Part shown: one piece after another, positions 48,365-61,148 of the stretch
How positions within the stretch are numbered: the stretch's first letter is position 1
How the letters are laid out: each line of letters starts with the position of its first letter
Source of the DNA: Euryodendron excelsum
Lineage: Eukaryota > Streptophyta > Magnoliopsida > Ericales > Pentaphylacaceae
Reading direction: 5' to 3'
DNA length: 64,000 bases
NCBI GenBank assembly: GCA_033060915.1
Contig: CM065397.1
Span: forward strand, 13,553,501 to 13,617,500
Made by a program: the position numbers and the translations under genes
The notes under the pieces: model-generated
What the model was told of the DNA's origin: nothing
The model's input: the letters and a program-made list of their open reading frames with translations, nothing else
Databases searched by the model: none

Positions 48365-49950
48365 GGTAATACTTTAACAGAGTAATTTTAGTTACCCATT
48401 TTTCATTACAAAGTCTAAGTTCAATGTATTTTATAAACTCTAATAATGTTTTGGTGGTAAGTACCTAGGAAAAGATAAACAAAGAAACCTACCAAGAATC
48501 CAAACCATGGAGGTTTATCATTCAAGGCAGGTCCTACAACAACTGGTTCCCATGCCTCTTCATCATCAAAGGTGATAGTTTTTTTTTTAATATAGTATAG
48601 TTTATTAAGTATTTTTGATATTCTTACAAAGTTCCTTGTAGGCACCTGTAGGACATGGCAATAGATGTAACACACATCCTAATTATACAATGCCATAAAC
48701 TAGGAGGGGGCTTTTGGAGGACCTTAGTTTACCTCATACTCACAAGTAAGGATGTTTTGTGCATATACAACATACAACACAATTTTTGACTTAGCACATT
48801 TCTTCTAGTATTATAGCCTTCAAAGTTGCCATATGTTGGTGGTAAAGTTGCATCCCTGAGAGGAGGCCATGAGAGAGGTGCACTAATGGATGGAGTTGTA
48901 GGGTCAAGGTGGATCCCACCAGGTATTGCTAGTTTTCAGAAATCATCTATTACATATAAGGAGGGATCAACTTCAAATGCAACTAAAGACAGTGGGGGTC
49001 ATATTTAAAGGACATTTACTTTGCTTTTATTCTGTTTTGACAAAGATATTGGACAAAGATGTTTGTGGAAATGTTTTGGATATTATCATCTTTTTAGATT
49101 ATGAACAATGTGTTGGGTTTGTGAAGATTGTTGTGGATCAAAGTCTTCTGACAATATTTTGTAATGATGATATGATTTTATTTGGGATCAAAGTAGTGTT
49201 GGATACTTGTGCAATAGTTTGTCAAAAATATGATTTCATTAGGTTTATTACACATTTGATTCAACAACTCTACAATATCAACCCTACATTATACTACCTT
49301 CACTCCTTTCATCATTTTGCTTAATCGGCAGCACACATACGACACCAAGCAATAGAAAACTCCTACCCATGTCCCAATTAAGGCACGACTGAGCATTCTT
49401 TCCCTTGCACGAGAGATCACCAACTCTTTTTCTGACACAAATTTTTTTGCACAAGCCTTAGCAGCACCTCCTTTCCTCTTTCACACATGAGTGGATCAAT
49501 CCATTCGAAGTAACCACAGGTGGCATGAAGCTGAAATACAAAAATTGAAGCAAGAAGGGATCACTGTGAGAAATACATATTTTCATTACTGCTATTAATA
49601 GGGAATTAGGTTCTTACCCCAAATCTTGCACACCCAAAAAACATTCTACCCATATTTCTTTGGATCTAAGCTGTCCATACAGGTGATCTTTCTACACAGT
49701 AACAAAGGTGAACACCATTTTTGTTCTCTAACACACTAGATTGTGATGACTGAGATGATACCATTGTTGGGCTGCTTCTTTCTCTTATTGCAAAAGAACA
49801 AAACACAGGTTGGTTTTGTAGATGGTTTGCTGTTTTATTAACAATACAAAGGCATAATTATCTTTATTTATTTTTTTTATTTTTTTGAGGGAAGAACACC
49901 CGCCCAAACATTTCTTTGCTTTCAAGCGCGTATAACATACCTTTCGTTAT
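48365..49950 (+). other. MULE 3' interior, possible transposase tail, otherwise non-coding
   Basis: An open stretch at 48826-49008 (GVVGSRWIPPGIASFQK) could be a last transposase exon; the rest shows no conserved sequence. Confidence 0.35.
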
Positions 49951-50068
49951 GTAGGATGGAAAGACTAACGTTTGCACATTAGTCTGAAATGCGGGAGGTG
50001 TATGTGTAGGTTTTTTAAGTTCATAGAGTGTAATTGATTCTCAGTAAAGAGTTAAAATGAAATTATCC
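49951..50068 (-). repeat. MULE right terminal inverted repeat
   Basis: Inverted match to 44957-45080. Confidence 0.8.
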
Positions 50069-50456
50069 TTCTTTTTTTTTTATATATCTTTTATGAGCTT
50101 AAGATAGCTCTATTCGGTCTTTGGGCTCTTTAGCTTAGGATTATGTGGGATCTCGTTTTAGACAGACTCTCTTACCTTTTTTATTTTTAACAAGTTGTGT
50201 TATGTTTGGTTATTGAAAAAATAGCTCTTGATATCTATTAACTAATTTTTTTAATGTATGAATGACAAAGGAGCAAACATGTAATTCAACCATCAATTTA
50301 GAAAAATAAATATTATTAATTTTCTAAAAAAAAAAACTAAGCATGATTAAAACATGAAAATTCTCAAAAGAAGTACAAAGAAATAGGCTTAAATTAAATT
50401 TAAAAAAGAAGAAATATTCAACCAATTTGTCAAAAGGGCAATCAGCTCCCAGAATC

Positions 50457-50501
<45 letters not shown>

Positions 50502-50519
50502 CCAAAGTTCGCACATTGG
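50069..50519 (+). promoter_or_regulatory. Upstream region of the Mpv17-type gene with (CT)n tract
   Basis: About 390 bp of AT-rich sequence, then a (CT)16 run at 50461-50492, ending 27 bp before the start codon. A pyrimidine tract in the 5' UTR is frequent in plant genes. The MULE end is therefore within half a kilobase of the start codon. Confidence 0.6.
50461..50492. repeat. (CT)16 microsatellite in 5' UTR
   Basis: Uninterrupted CT units just before the Mpv17-type start codon. Confidence 0.95.
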
Positions 50520-51105
50520 ATGATGTTGAAACTGTGGAAATGGTACCAGAATTGTTTGGCAGTGCATCCTGTTAAGACTCAGATCATCAGCTCAGGATTG
50601 ATTTGGGGATTTGGTGATATTGCTGCGCAAGCCGTCACTCATTCTACTGCCAAGAAACGTCTCCAAATTTCTGTAAGTACCCATCAAGAAAACACCCCAC
50701 AATAGTACCTCTTCGTATGCTTACACATATAATGCATCTGCCGACCTAGTTCCTTTATAATTCAGACCTTTGTAGCTTTTATTCTCTGTTTGATCATATG
50801 GGTATAGCTAGTTTTCTCTCTTTCTTTAATTTTCTTTCCTGTTTTCCTGTCTTTGTTTGTGTTAGTGAAGGGTTCTGTGGCCGTCCATTCGCCGTTTGGT
50901 CTAACTCTAATCGGTTTCTCTAATTTGTCTATATTTATTTCTCCCTGCTCATCGTTTGCTTCTTGGGGTTCTTGCTCTTACATTCATCTGTACGATATTG
51001 GCTGTCTTTAGAAGTGAGAGATTCATTTGTGTGAACCCTACCTAAATTGGATGTGGATAGTGCCAGGAATCCCTCTCTTTAAAATCTAAGTTTTGTCCTT
51101 GTGGC

Positions 51106-51162
<57 letters not shown>

Positions 51163-54100
51163 ATACAGGCAAACAGTTTTTCTAAATTGTTTGGTTTGTA
51201 TAATTCCTGAAAGCTGTACTTCACTGCGTGAAATAGTCCTAATCTGTGCTCATTTTTATCTCGAATATGTTTTATCTTAATCTGTGCTCATTTTTTCCAA
51301 AACTTACTTTAGATAAGAAGGTAAGGAAATATTATAAGCTTGTTGTGATTCTGAAGTGAAATGGTCCTATGTGTCATGGGGCAGCTTTGTGAGCAAGTCA
51401 GTCACAAACACACTAAGTGTGGCCCTTGCCAAGCTCGAATATTCATTAGCACGGTATAAGTTGTTGGCAAAGAAGAAGCTGGGCAAATTGCGAAGTAATT
51501 TACATGAAAAATGAATTGTTGGAAAAACACAAGAAAATAACAAAAGAGTGCATTCACATTGCTAGAAAGGTTTTTATAAGGCTTTTTGTCATTTACAAAC
51601 TGAAAAAAAAGAGACATCAATATACTTTGAGGAGTCATAATGGTGAAAAATAAATACATCAAAAGGAAATAAATTACAAGACACTTGTAATGTTAAATGA
51701 CTGCATATATACAACATATTGGACCCTAGGTTGTGCAGTAAAATATGGATGGATCATTCCATAATTGAGTTTGGGTGGCTGCTGGGCTTGGACTTGGGGC
51801 ACTGTTGGGGCTTGTGTCGGGTAAGTTCACGAGTTGGAAAATATGGGTACCTATATTTCCAGACAAACAAACATTGCCAAAATGTAGCAACCTCTTGCTT
51901 GCTTGTGAGAGCTGGGGACGTTCTTAAGGTTTGTCTTACACATTCTAGTCACCTTGGGTGAGACTCAAAGTTTAGCTATTGATGCTTTATATGCCCTTGT
52001 GGCTTTCACTTTGTTACATATTTTAACCCTGATGTAACATCATTCCATCATTAGTGTTCTTCTTCTCCTTCTTCTTGAAGTAAGGGGATAAAAAAGAAAT
52101 CTCTCTTGTGGATTATACACTTGCACATTTCGTCAGGAATGATCTAATTTGCCAATGGCATGCTTTGCTTTTCAACAGTTTATGACATACATAACAATAT
52201 TACATTTCATCATGTCGCCATCAAATTTTATCCACATGAGGCTTAGTCCATCAATTATTAGTTCTAGTCATGTCTATGCCTTGCTAGATAAAAAGGATGT
52301 CATTGAATTTATCATACAATGTCAACATGGTGAAATGGCTACACTCTGCAAGTATCCACCCAATTGCTTACAGAAATTTTGACACCCATGGTATTTTGAT
52401 AGTCTTGTTTGATGATGAGAAATGTCGTTCTTGTTCATGTTACATGGCTGGACAGTTAAGAACTTGAATGTTAATTAGTTTATTTGTCTTATAGAATGAT
52501 TGTCCATCCTTAATTGACAGGATGAAGATGAAGAATTAAAGATCAATTGGAGACGAGTGGCTACCACAAGCTTGTTTGGGTTTGGATTTGTTGGACCAGT
52601 TGGCCACTTCTGGTTAGTATTTCTTCTTCATTTAATTTTACTGATGACTTGGCTATGAACTTTAAGTTTCGGAAGCTTTTCGTTGTGGGTTGGTATGGGC
52701 TTTCCTGGAGTCACTAGAAAGATTTTCCATTAGTGAAAAAGCTTTTTAAAATCCTAAACTTTATAGATAAGTAGTTCTGTTTTGAAATAATCTTTTGTGA
52801 AAGATGATTAATTTGGCTGTTAATTCTATAGGTGGATTTCATCTGAGTACCCATTGAAATAGTTTGGACCTATGATCTAGCCAGTGGTAAAACGATGAAC
52901 AAGGTCATTGTTTAAATTTTTGGCAAATAGTGAAAGTCAACAAAATTCTACTAGAAGGTTTAAAACATATTCAGTAAGTTTACCCTCTGTACAAAATTTG
53001 AAGTGCAGAAATTGCCATTATGTTTGGTTGAATGATTGAATCAAAGTTACCAGAGAATGCAATACCGCAGCGATTTGCATTTTGGAACATGCATTTCAAA
53101 GCATGTTTCACTTTCATTCCATGGCACCAGATTTAGTGTCTGCAAAATTCTGTCCTATTTTCTTCACGTATTTTCTTCTCTATCACAGAAAACATGATTG
53201 ATAACAGAAAATCTAGCGCAATCACGTATTTGCAAAGAAGATTGTGCTATTGAGTATCTAGTTTTCTCTCTAATGGTAAACTTCATCAGTTTCACTTCAT
53301 CCACTTTTACAACTGTATGTAGAAATGCAAAGAGATTCAGATTGGAAATTATGTAAGGAGCTTTACATCTCTCCCCTCCATATTTAAAATAATAGACAAG
53401 GACGAAGAAATTGTTCAAAGATGTATGAAATTGAGGGTGAGCTCCCTTTAAACACCTCATATGTAATTTTGAATTATGGGTTAGGCATGTGGATGGGTGT
53501 AGTGGCGGGTCTTGTGGAATTTGTGAAAGGCATGCCTTTTAAAATAAGGGATGGTAGTGAGGTGGCATTTGGGATGATATGTGGATCCATGCATTCTTCC
53601 TTCTGCTGGGCTTCTTTTTACGGATTTAAATAATATTGACTTGAATAAGAAATCTTTGGGAGTTGGCTTAATTGGGTTTTTGGGTTAGGATGAGACGTGT
53701 TAGACTACTAATTGTTCGGGAAGTTTAAGCTGTTAGGAAAAAGGTCCAACAAGTATATCAAGCTATCTAACACTCACAACCTCATCTTGCACGAGGAGGC
53801 CAACACATGAATTGAACTGGGTGCACGCTACATACAAAATAGAGCACAAACAGGGGGGGGCGGGCGGGGCGCGCAGGACTTACCACGAGACTTGAATCAA
53901 TGACTTCTTGGAACTCAAGTTTTTTTTGGTGCATTGTGGATGTGGGTGAGGGCGCCACTACTAACCCTCCCTTCGTGGAACCAGAGCTTTGATACCTTGT
54001 TAGACTGTCAATTGTCCCAAAAGCTTAAACTATTATAGAATGAGGTATGAGGTTCCATCAGAAGTTTGGGATCTCTAGTTGGTCTACATTGTTTGAAATG

Positions 54101-55642
54101 CTTTACTTGATTGTGGAGATGAGGGGAATAGGGGCTTCCTTTGTTTTGGAACGTCCAAAGATGAATTTTCTTGGTGAAGTAGTTTACTTCGTTGACAGAT
54201 AAAGAAGAAGATATGCCTAAAATGTCCCAAAGATGGCATGCACTAATTCAAAGGTGGTACACCCTCTTCTCTCTCACTTAAAGAAAATTATGTGATCTTG
54301 AATTGTTCCCCTTTGTCTATCCTATAAAGTGCAAAGTTGGTAGAATTATTTTCTAGTGGTTAAAGAATTATGGAATCTTTTATTCTCCCTTTTTGGTATC
54401 TTTTTAGGGTGCTACCCCTGAGATGCTGATGATTTTTTCTTGGTGGTTCCCCCAAGGCTTTGTCCCACAGAAGTATATATTATTTTGGAAGTGGATCCTT
54501 TTTGTCTTTATAATGTCTGTGCAAGAGCAAAGATAACGAGTTTTTAAGGGGAAATCTCTAATTAAACTTAAAGGGAGTTGTTCATATCATATTCTTTGTG
54601 GGTGGGGTTCATCTTGTCTTGGCTTAAGCTTTGTATACTCAAACTGCACTTGGCATTCCCTTTCTGTCAGTCTGCTGATGTACATAGTGAAGACAGTGAA
54701 ATCCTCCTTGGTACTGTTTTTATTCTGGAGTTTTCCATAATTAGCATGTTATCTGTGCAATAATTAGCATGTTGACTGTTTCAAGGGAAGTTTGACAATA
54801 AAATGTGTTGTGCCTCCTAGAATTTCATATTTTCTCAAACCAGAAATTTTGAGCAGTCTGAAATTCATAATTCTCAGTTTTCTATTGGTTGGTTGTTAGT
54901 ATCGGGACAAGTGGTTGAGCTACCATTTTCAGGAAAAACATACCATGTAGCGAGTTGAAACTTGCATGCGACCTAATTTGGACCTCTACAAGGAATGTTG
55001 TTATGACTGTAACTTTGGTGGGAACACCGTAGCTGTGAGATTTTTGTTTTAATAATGCTATTAACAGAGTGGTGGAATTTGTCTAGTTCTGAATATTGCC
55101 TCTCTCAAAAAAAGACTTGCTTGTGTTGCCGAATGACAATTTTTAAAGATGATAGTTGGACCCTTTATGAATAAAGCCTTTTCTTTTAACTGAGAGATTT
55201 ATATGAACAGCATCATGCTTTTCCCTCTTGTAGGTACGAAGGGTTGGATCGGATTATGAAGTCTCGCCTTCAATTACAACCAAAATCCCTTCGATTTGTT
55301 GCTAGTAAAGTAGCAATTGATGGGATCATTTTTGGGCCCTTGGATTTGCTCGTGTTTTTCACTTACATGGGTTTTTCTGCTGGAAAGGGTGCTGCTCAAG
55401 TTAAAGAAGACGTGAAGAGGGATTTTGTCCCGGCCCTCATTTTGGAGGGAGGCATATGGCCAATTCTTCAGGTTGCAAATTTCAGATTTATTCCGGTGAG
55501 GTACCAACTCCTCTATGTAAACTTCTTCTGCTTGTTAGATAGCTGTTTCTTGTCGTGGGTCGAGCAGCAACAGGATGCTCCTTGGAAACAATGGTTCAAA
55601 ACTTTTCTAACTATAAAGGAACAGGAAGGTCAAGGTGGATAG
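50520..55642 (+). CDS. Mpv17/PMP22 family integral membrane protein
   Basis: Three exons: 50520-50672, 52521-52612 and 55234-55642, with GT/AG borders, phases 0 and 2, total 654 nt = 217 aa. Exon 1 encodes LWKWYQNCLAVHPVKTQII and GFGDIAAQ, the conserved start of the family. Exon 2 has WRRVATTSLFGFGFVGPVGH. Exon 3 has WYEGLDRIM, IDGIIFGPLDLLVFFTYMG, and the family signature WPILQVANFRFIPVRYQLL, followed by LSWVEQQ and a polar tail. Four membrane segments are expected. Members sit in peroxisomal, mitochondrial or chloroplast membranes and are thought to form small pores; which membrane cannot be told here. A second in-frame Met (50523) could also serve as start. Introns are large (1.85 and 2.62 kb) and repeat-laden. 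The gene converges on the PERK gene. It looks intact. Confidence 0.92.
50673..52520 (+). other. Intron 1 of the Mpv17-type gene
   Basis: Contains a (CT)n run at 51108-51159 and otherwise no gene-like content. Confidence 0.8.
51108..51159. repeat. (CT)n microsatellite in intron 1
   Basis: About 26 CT units. Confidence 0.95.
52613..55233 (+). other. Intron 2 of the Mpv17-type gene, with a repeat remnant
   Basis: At about 53700-54035 two related phrases (TTAGACTACTAATTGTTCGG and TTAGACTGTCAATTGTCCC with AAGCTTAAACT) flank a GC-rich patch. This is the inverted relative of the tRNA-like repeat at 3536. No exon-like sequence is seen. Confidence 0.6.
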
Positions 55643-56890
55643 TTCTTTCTATCTCGACTCTGTTTCTTTTTCATTCTGAGGATTTGGTGATCACATTGGA
55701 GAATACATGTAAGAGAAAACTAAGAAAGAGTATGGAGAATCTTGAAAAATGCCGGCTTAGGTTATTTGAGTTGGGATTAGAAGTGGTGAAATTGTTTTCA
55801 AGGTTGTCAAGTTTGAACTTCGAATTCAAGGAGGCTAGCATTGGGTGTATTGATTCCATTTTGCAATATAGATCTTCAGACTTTCTATGCTCCTTTGGTG
55901 TTGAGATTATGTTCTCTAATATTTTGCACTTTTTAAAAAAAAATTATTTCCTACTTTCTTTTCTCTTTGTTTTTCCTTTTATTTTCTTTATTTTTTTCCT
56001 TCATTTGTTGAGTAAATTATTGATTTATGGAAGAGTACATTAGACATGCGAATTTTAGCAGGAATTTGGCTTGGATAATTAAGCTGCATTTGCTGGTCAC
56101 ATTTTGTGTCAAGATTTTCCAGTTGAATCGTCTTGTTTTGTCATCAATCATCGATAATCAGGCGATTTGGCTTAAAAACAGAAGATTGCTAAAAAGAAGT
56201 AAAAAGGTGGAACCCACGGGGGAATAAATAAATTCAAATATATTTTTCAGGCTTTTTCAGTTTATGATGGCAAAAACATGCCAAGAACCTAGTGTTTGAT
56301 CGTAGAAATGCAACTCAAAGAAGTGTTATTGACTTGATAATTCCTCAAATCATTCTCTCCAATGAAGGGAAGATTGAAGAAAGCAGTCCGTAGATTTAGA
56401 ATTGAATTTCAGTGTTTTTTTTTCTCTTACAAAAAAATTTTGCTCAAATTTTTCATCATTGAAAAGATTTGTTTTGTAGATTACACCTCTAATAAATGCT
56501 GGATCATAAATTGGTAAAGCAATGTCAGAACTGTAGTTTGGGGCAGAAGATACCTCATGGTTTGTTGCAGGACCAAATAGAAAAATAAAGAATATATAGC
56601 AGTGGTACAAAATATCAAAAAGAGACATATCTGAATAAGCAATTAAAACTATTATTAAATTATTTACCAAAAATAACATTAAAAAACTCAATTATTTTTT
56701 TTTTTGTAAAGAAACCAACAAATAAAAAGATGTATGAAATGCAATAGAAAATCCTCATTTGAGGAAGTGTGAGGTCCCCTCAAGACAGAAATGGGTGCTA
56801 GTTACCCGACATATCATCCATCAATACCAGGGCTCCCTTTCTACATCACTTTTTTTTTTCCCCCCTTCTATCTTGCAGGTGGTTTTATAT
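55643..56890. other. Interval between two convergent genes
   Basis: Holds the 3' UTRs of the Mpv17-type (+) and PERK (-) genes. T-rich near 55930-56000. ORFs here, including 55555-56043 and 56350-56691, lack conserved features and are taken as noise. Confidence 0.5.
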
Positions 56891-59800
56891 TCATCCATGC
56901 TTGAACCCCAGTGGGGGGTGAAGACCATTATTCCTGGTGTTTTCACTATACCAATCCAAGCCATTCTCCTGAGTTCCCAATTTCATATCGAATTTATTCA
57001 TATCGATTAGAAATTGTTCCATGCCATAATTTGGAAAAGATTCACAAACTCTGCTGTGCCCAGGTCTGATTCCTTCATCTAAATCCATAAGAGAAATATC
57101 TCCTTCCAAAGCTCGGACTATCTGCTTCGTTTGCAACACATACAAAAGCTGTTATGTTAATGTAAGGATAAAAAGATTCAACGGATAAATGCAAGTCAAA
57201 TAATATTGTGGATTTAACTGAAATAAAGTAAAAGTTCAAGTTCCAAATCTCTTGCAACATCTCGAAAAGGCAGAGAAATGAGCTTGACAGACACTTCAAA
57301 GTTGAAACTGGTTTTCTTCAATGGAAACAGCATCTATTCTCAAATAATTATGCAATATTTAGCCCAAAGTCCCCCAAAAATGCAAGGTCATAAAGCAAAA
57401 ACAAGAAATTCCTGAATAAAATACTTATGAGTCAATACCTGGCTCAATCGCGGTCGAAGCCATGCCGAGTGCCGCACACAAGCAGCAGCACAGGCAACCA
57501 TGTGAGCCATCTCCTTAGTGTTGTAATCCCTTTGCAACCGTGGATCAACAAGAGCATCATAATTTCCATCTTCCAGAGCTTTTGTAAGCAAAGGCCTAGC
57601 CTATAAAACCCGGCCGGCATAATTAATTATATATTCTTTTATCTCACTCATGCTGGAGAAAAAAAGTCATCTCTAAAAGGGAATAACAAGGCCTTATGTG
57701 GTATCAAACTTAGTCTTGCATTGCCCACTAAATCAGAAAATGGAAAATATACCGAACAAAGCATAATTTGTGAAGCTTTACATCCAACTTAATAAAAAAG
57801 AACCCACCATTTCTTATTTTCACCATTGTTAAAATCTCTTTGATTTGCTTTTCATTTCTTTTTTTTCCTTTTTTCTACATTAGTGTCCCACTCTGAAGTT
57901 AGAAGGAAACACAATAGGCAGTGAGGCAAACTAACTCACCCAGTAGACCAAGTTCTCATTCGTGAAGGATTCTGCTGTGTTTTCAATAGGTTGACGCCCG
58001 GTAATAAGCTCTAGAAGCACGACTCCGTACGAGAAAACATCAGATTTATCAGAGGCTTTCCCAGTTGATGCATACTCTGGAGCCAGATACCTGCAAAGGG
58101 CAATGCAAACACATTTTTAGGAAGAGGAATGAAAATTTCCAAATGAAGCTATATAGATGAGACTTGGGAGTGCTAAAAGCACGGTTAGGAATAGATTCTT
58201 AAACTACCACCCTCTGAATCTACTGATCTGGCTCAAGTAAATCTAACCATGAGGTGTACTTGATTATTGGAACTGGTTAGAAACCAAATGGATAGAGGCA
58301 CATAGAGGTTCATGCGAAAGATGACTTATCAGAAATTTAGAGTGAAGGTCAAGAATGCAAAATTCATTCAAAACTAGCTAATAAGTATTGCCAAATTAGA
58401 AATAAATAATACATGGCGAAAATGGAGTTACTAAAAAGAACATGGTCTTACCCAAAAGTGCCCACCACTCTAGTGGAGACATGAGTAATGAGATGATCAG
58501 CATCAGAAAAGAACTTGGCTAATCCAAAGTCTGAAACCTGAAAAAATTCTAGGTTCATTAGTTCAATATTCAGGCTAACATCAAGAAACTAGGAAACATA
58601 GAATGAACAATGAGGCAAGGAAACCTGAGAACAAATGGGAATAAATTTGAAATTACATGTAGAAAACAAGAAGGCAACCAAAGATTATACATTCCTCATA
58701 AAAAGACAAGATGGTTTCTGAATTAGCCTTCAATATTATGAATTTTACCTTCGCCTCAAACTTGGAATCCAGAAGAATATTAGCCCCCTTGATATCACGA
58801 TGAATGATTGTAGGATTACCTGTCCACAAGTCACACAATTTAATTCCATCATAGTGAGAGGGGATGTTGTTATAATTAAGAAAAAAGATGAGTTTGTAGT
58901 CTACTAAAACTAGAACTTACAATCCTCATGGAGATATGCCAGTCCTTTTGCAGAGCCTATGGCAATTTTCAATCTAGTTGCCCACTCCATGACAGGCTGC
59001 CCTTTTTCTACAATACATTGTTTATACAAGAGATTTTCTTTTTTCTTATAGAAAAAATCGAGAATATTAATCAATCTTTCTTTTTTAACAAAAAAGAAAA
59101 AGAGAAAACTTACCATGTAAGTGGAATTCCAAGGTCTTGTTTTTAACAAACTCATAAACAAGCAATCTCTCAGCCCCAGTGCTGCAATATCCAACCAATG
59201 TAACAAGATGTCTGTGATGTACTCTGCTTATAGTGTCAACCTCCGCTTGAAATTCACGCTCCCCCTGCTTGCTTCCCATCTTCAACTGCTTGACAGCAAT
59301 TTCCCTCCGATTTGGAAGGATTCCCTTGTAGACATATCCAAATCCGCCTTCTCCGAGGAGGTTGGCCTCAGAGAAACCATGAGTGGCTGCAGCTAGCTCT
59401 TCAAATGTGAACATGCCACCTGATAATCCTAGGGGAATGCTGTGGGATGGAGGTGAAAAGTGATTCTCAGACACTGAATTGTTAGAACATGAATCTCCAT
59501 TGCTGCCCAGTTGAGGTGGTGGAAATGGTGGGGGGGAGGGATTTGCCAGCATTGCCATTAGACGAGTCCCTGGTGAGGGAAATCTCTGTTTCAAATGGTG
59601 ATCATACCAGTTATCTAATGAATCCAGTGCCAAAGCCAGAAAGCATGTCAGCTAATTGTTGAGCTTATGACAAGTGAAAGCTTTTAAAATATACATTATA
59701 TAAAGGAAATGTTAAGAGCCTGTTTGGAACTTGGGGGATGGAAGGGAAGGGAAACGAAAACTTTAAAATTTTCCCTTCCCTTATTTGATTCTACCTAAGA

Positions 59801-61042
59801 GAGAAAGGAAATGGAAGGGAAAGGAAAGGAGAGGGAAAAGGGATGGAAAATTTTAAATCACTCTCTCCCTTTCTCTTTCTTCTTTCTTTCTACTTTCCTT
59901 TCATTTTCTTTACAAAACTAAAGAGGGAAAGAAAAATATATTTCCTTCATTTGTAAAGACCAGCATCTCTAACACTAGCACGATCAAGCCAGTGATCCAT
60001 GATTGAGCTACACATAAAAGCATTGTGAATGGAGATTTAACCAGTGAATGTTCTTCAAGTGATAACAAGACATCCATAGAGAAATCTTTAAGTTCATTGC
60101 GTACCATTATCAAAAATATATGGTAACAATGAATGCCATCACTAGTCAGCCAAGAATTTGGACATACGAAAATGATTTTTGAAAATTCAGAAAACAACCC
60201 TTTTTTTTTTTCTTATTCTGAATGTGGAATGTTTTTCAGAAAGGAAAATGCTATTATTTAAAATAAAAAAAATCCCAAAAACAATATTCCGAAACAATTT
60301 ATTAATTCCAACTTGCAAATTGAACACCCCGCAATCAAACTATATTCTCAAGGAAAATCTCACCTTTTGGTGGGGTTTTATAGTAATAATCTATGGGTCC
60401 TCTGTTTTTCATTTTTCTGTGGCAAATAAACAAAATCGTAAGAAGTAGAATTGCAGAGACGCCGATGCCAACGCTGAGTCCGACTAAGATTGCTAATGGT
60501 GTGTGGGATGATGATGCAGTTGAAGGTATAATAGTTTCTGAACTACTGCCATTCCGCAGTGCTAGAGGCGGTGGGGTTAACGGAGGGATCAATTCTGATG
60601 ATGGTAGCGGTGGTGGTGGTGGAGGTACAAATGGCTTTGCTGGTGGCAACGGAGGCTTTGCTGGCTCTGGACTTAGAGGAGGTCCAGGTGGAGGAAAGTC
60701 AATCGGCATTATGGGGGGTGGTGGAGCGAATTCGAACAGAGGATCTGGCGGCGGTGGTGGAGATTTTACTGGGCTCTTGAGAGTTGCCGGAGGCGGCGGT
60801 GAGATACGTGGTGGGATTGGCGCCACTGCGGGAGGTTCCGGTGATTCGACCAGAGAAATAAATGCTGGTGAAGGCGGAGATGATCGTATTGCACCTATTG
60901 GTGTTACAATGGGAGTCACTACGGGTGGTGGTGGTGGAGAAGGTAATGTCTCCTTTGGCGGAGTGGTGGGAGGCGGCGAAGTGGTGTCATTTCCGTCCGG
61001 CGGCGGAGGAGAACCAGCAGTAGCCAGCGAAGCCGACGCCAT
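56891..61042 (-). CDS. PERK: Proline-rich extensin-like receptor kinase (PERK family)
   Basis: Eight exons on the minus strand: 61042-60364, 59569-59114, 59007-58921, 58819-58749, 58537-58452, 58090-57940, 57600-57439 and 57121-56891; 1923 nt, 640 aa, phases consistent. There is no classic signal peptide. Residues 1-175 are a Pro/Ser-rich wall-facing region (PPPPP runs, KSPPPPPDP), then one membrane helix (about 180-205, [20 protein letters not shown]) and a basic stop-transfer CHRKMKNR. The Ser/Thr kinase follows: [13 protein letters not shown], Lys in [33 protein letters not shown]. After [10 protein letters not shown] comes a C-tail of about 70 aa. PERKs sense the cell wall at the plasma membrane. 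The exon 2 start (59569, after CTCACCAG) is the only uncertain border; a longer exon or a mini-exon is possible. Intron 1 holds a MITE relative. It appears intact. Confidence 0.93.
59719..59935. mobile_element. MITE-related repeat in intron 1 of the PERK gene
   Basis: Starts CCTGTTTGGAACTTGGGGG, like the 2545-2711 MITE (CCTGTTTGGAACTTGAG), with the same kind of purine-rich then TTTTCCCTTCCC interior. I do not see a clean right inverted repeat, so it is truncated or decayed. Confidence 0.5.
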
Positions 61043-61146
61043 TTTGGTGGACGTCTCCTTGTCGCTACAAGATTATTATCAATGCTTAGAGATTAGACTC
61101 TGCTCTATCTAAAAACGTGGTAGGAGATGGATAACTGATAATAGGG

Positions 61147-61148
<2 letters not shown>

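Larger units (their letters stand above)
44957..50068 (+). mobile_element. Mutator-like element (MULE), 5.1 kb, decayed
   Basis: The left end GGGGTAATTTCAC and following ~115 bp match the reverse complement of 49951-50068 (ending GAAATTATCC) over their whole length with scattered differences. Shared blocks include AATTACAC, ACATACACC and AATGTGCAAAC. Long terminal inverted repeats with a MuDR-type transposase between them define a MULE. The expected 9-bp duplication cannot be read because both flanks are poly-T rich. It sits between the retrotransposon stack and the Mpv17-type gene. Confidence 0.85.

Noticed and set aside
55555..56043. 162-codon frame overlapping the end of the Mpv17-type gene
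   Set aside because: It is out of frame with the conserved exon 3 and turns into low-complexity Phe-rich sequence from T-runs.
60393..61112. 239-codon plus-strand frame rich in glycine
   Set aside because: It is the exact antisense of PERK exon 1; CCN proline codons read as Gly on the other strand. The PERK reading has a membrane helix, splice sites and kinase continuation.
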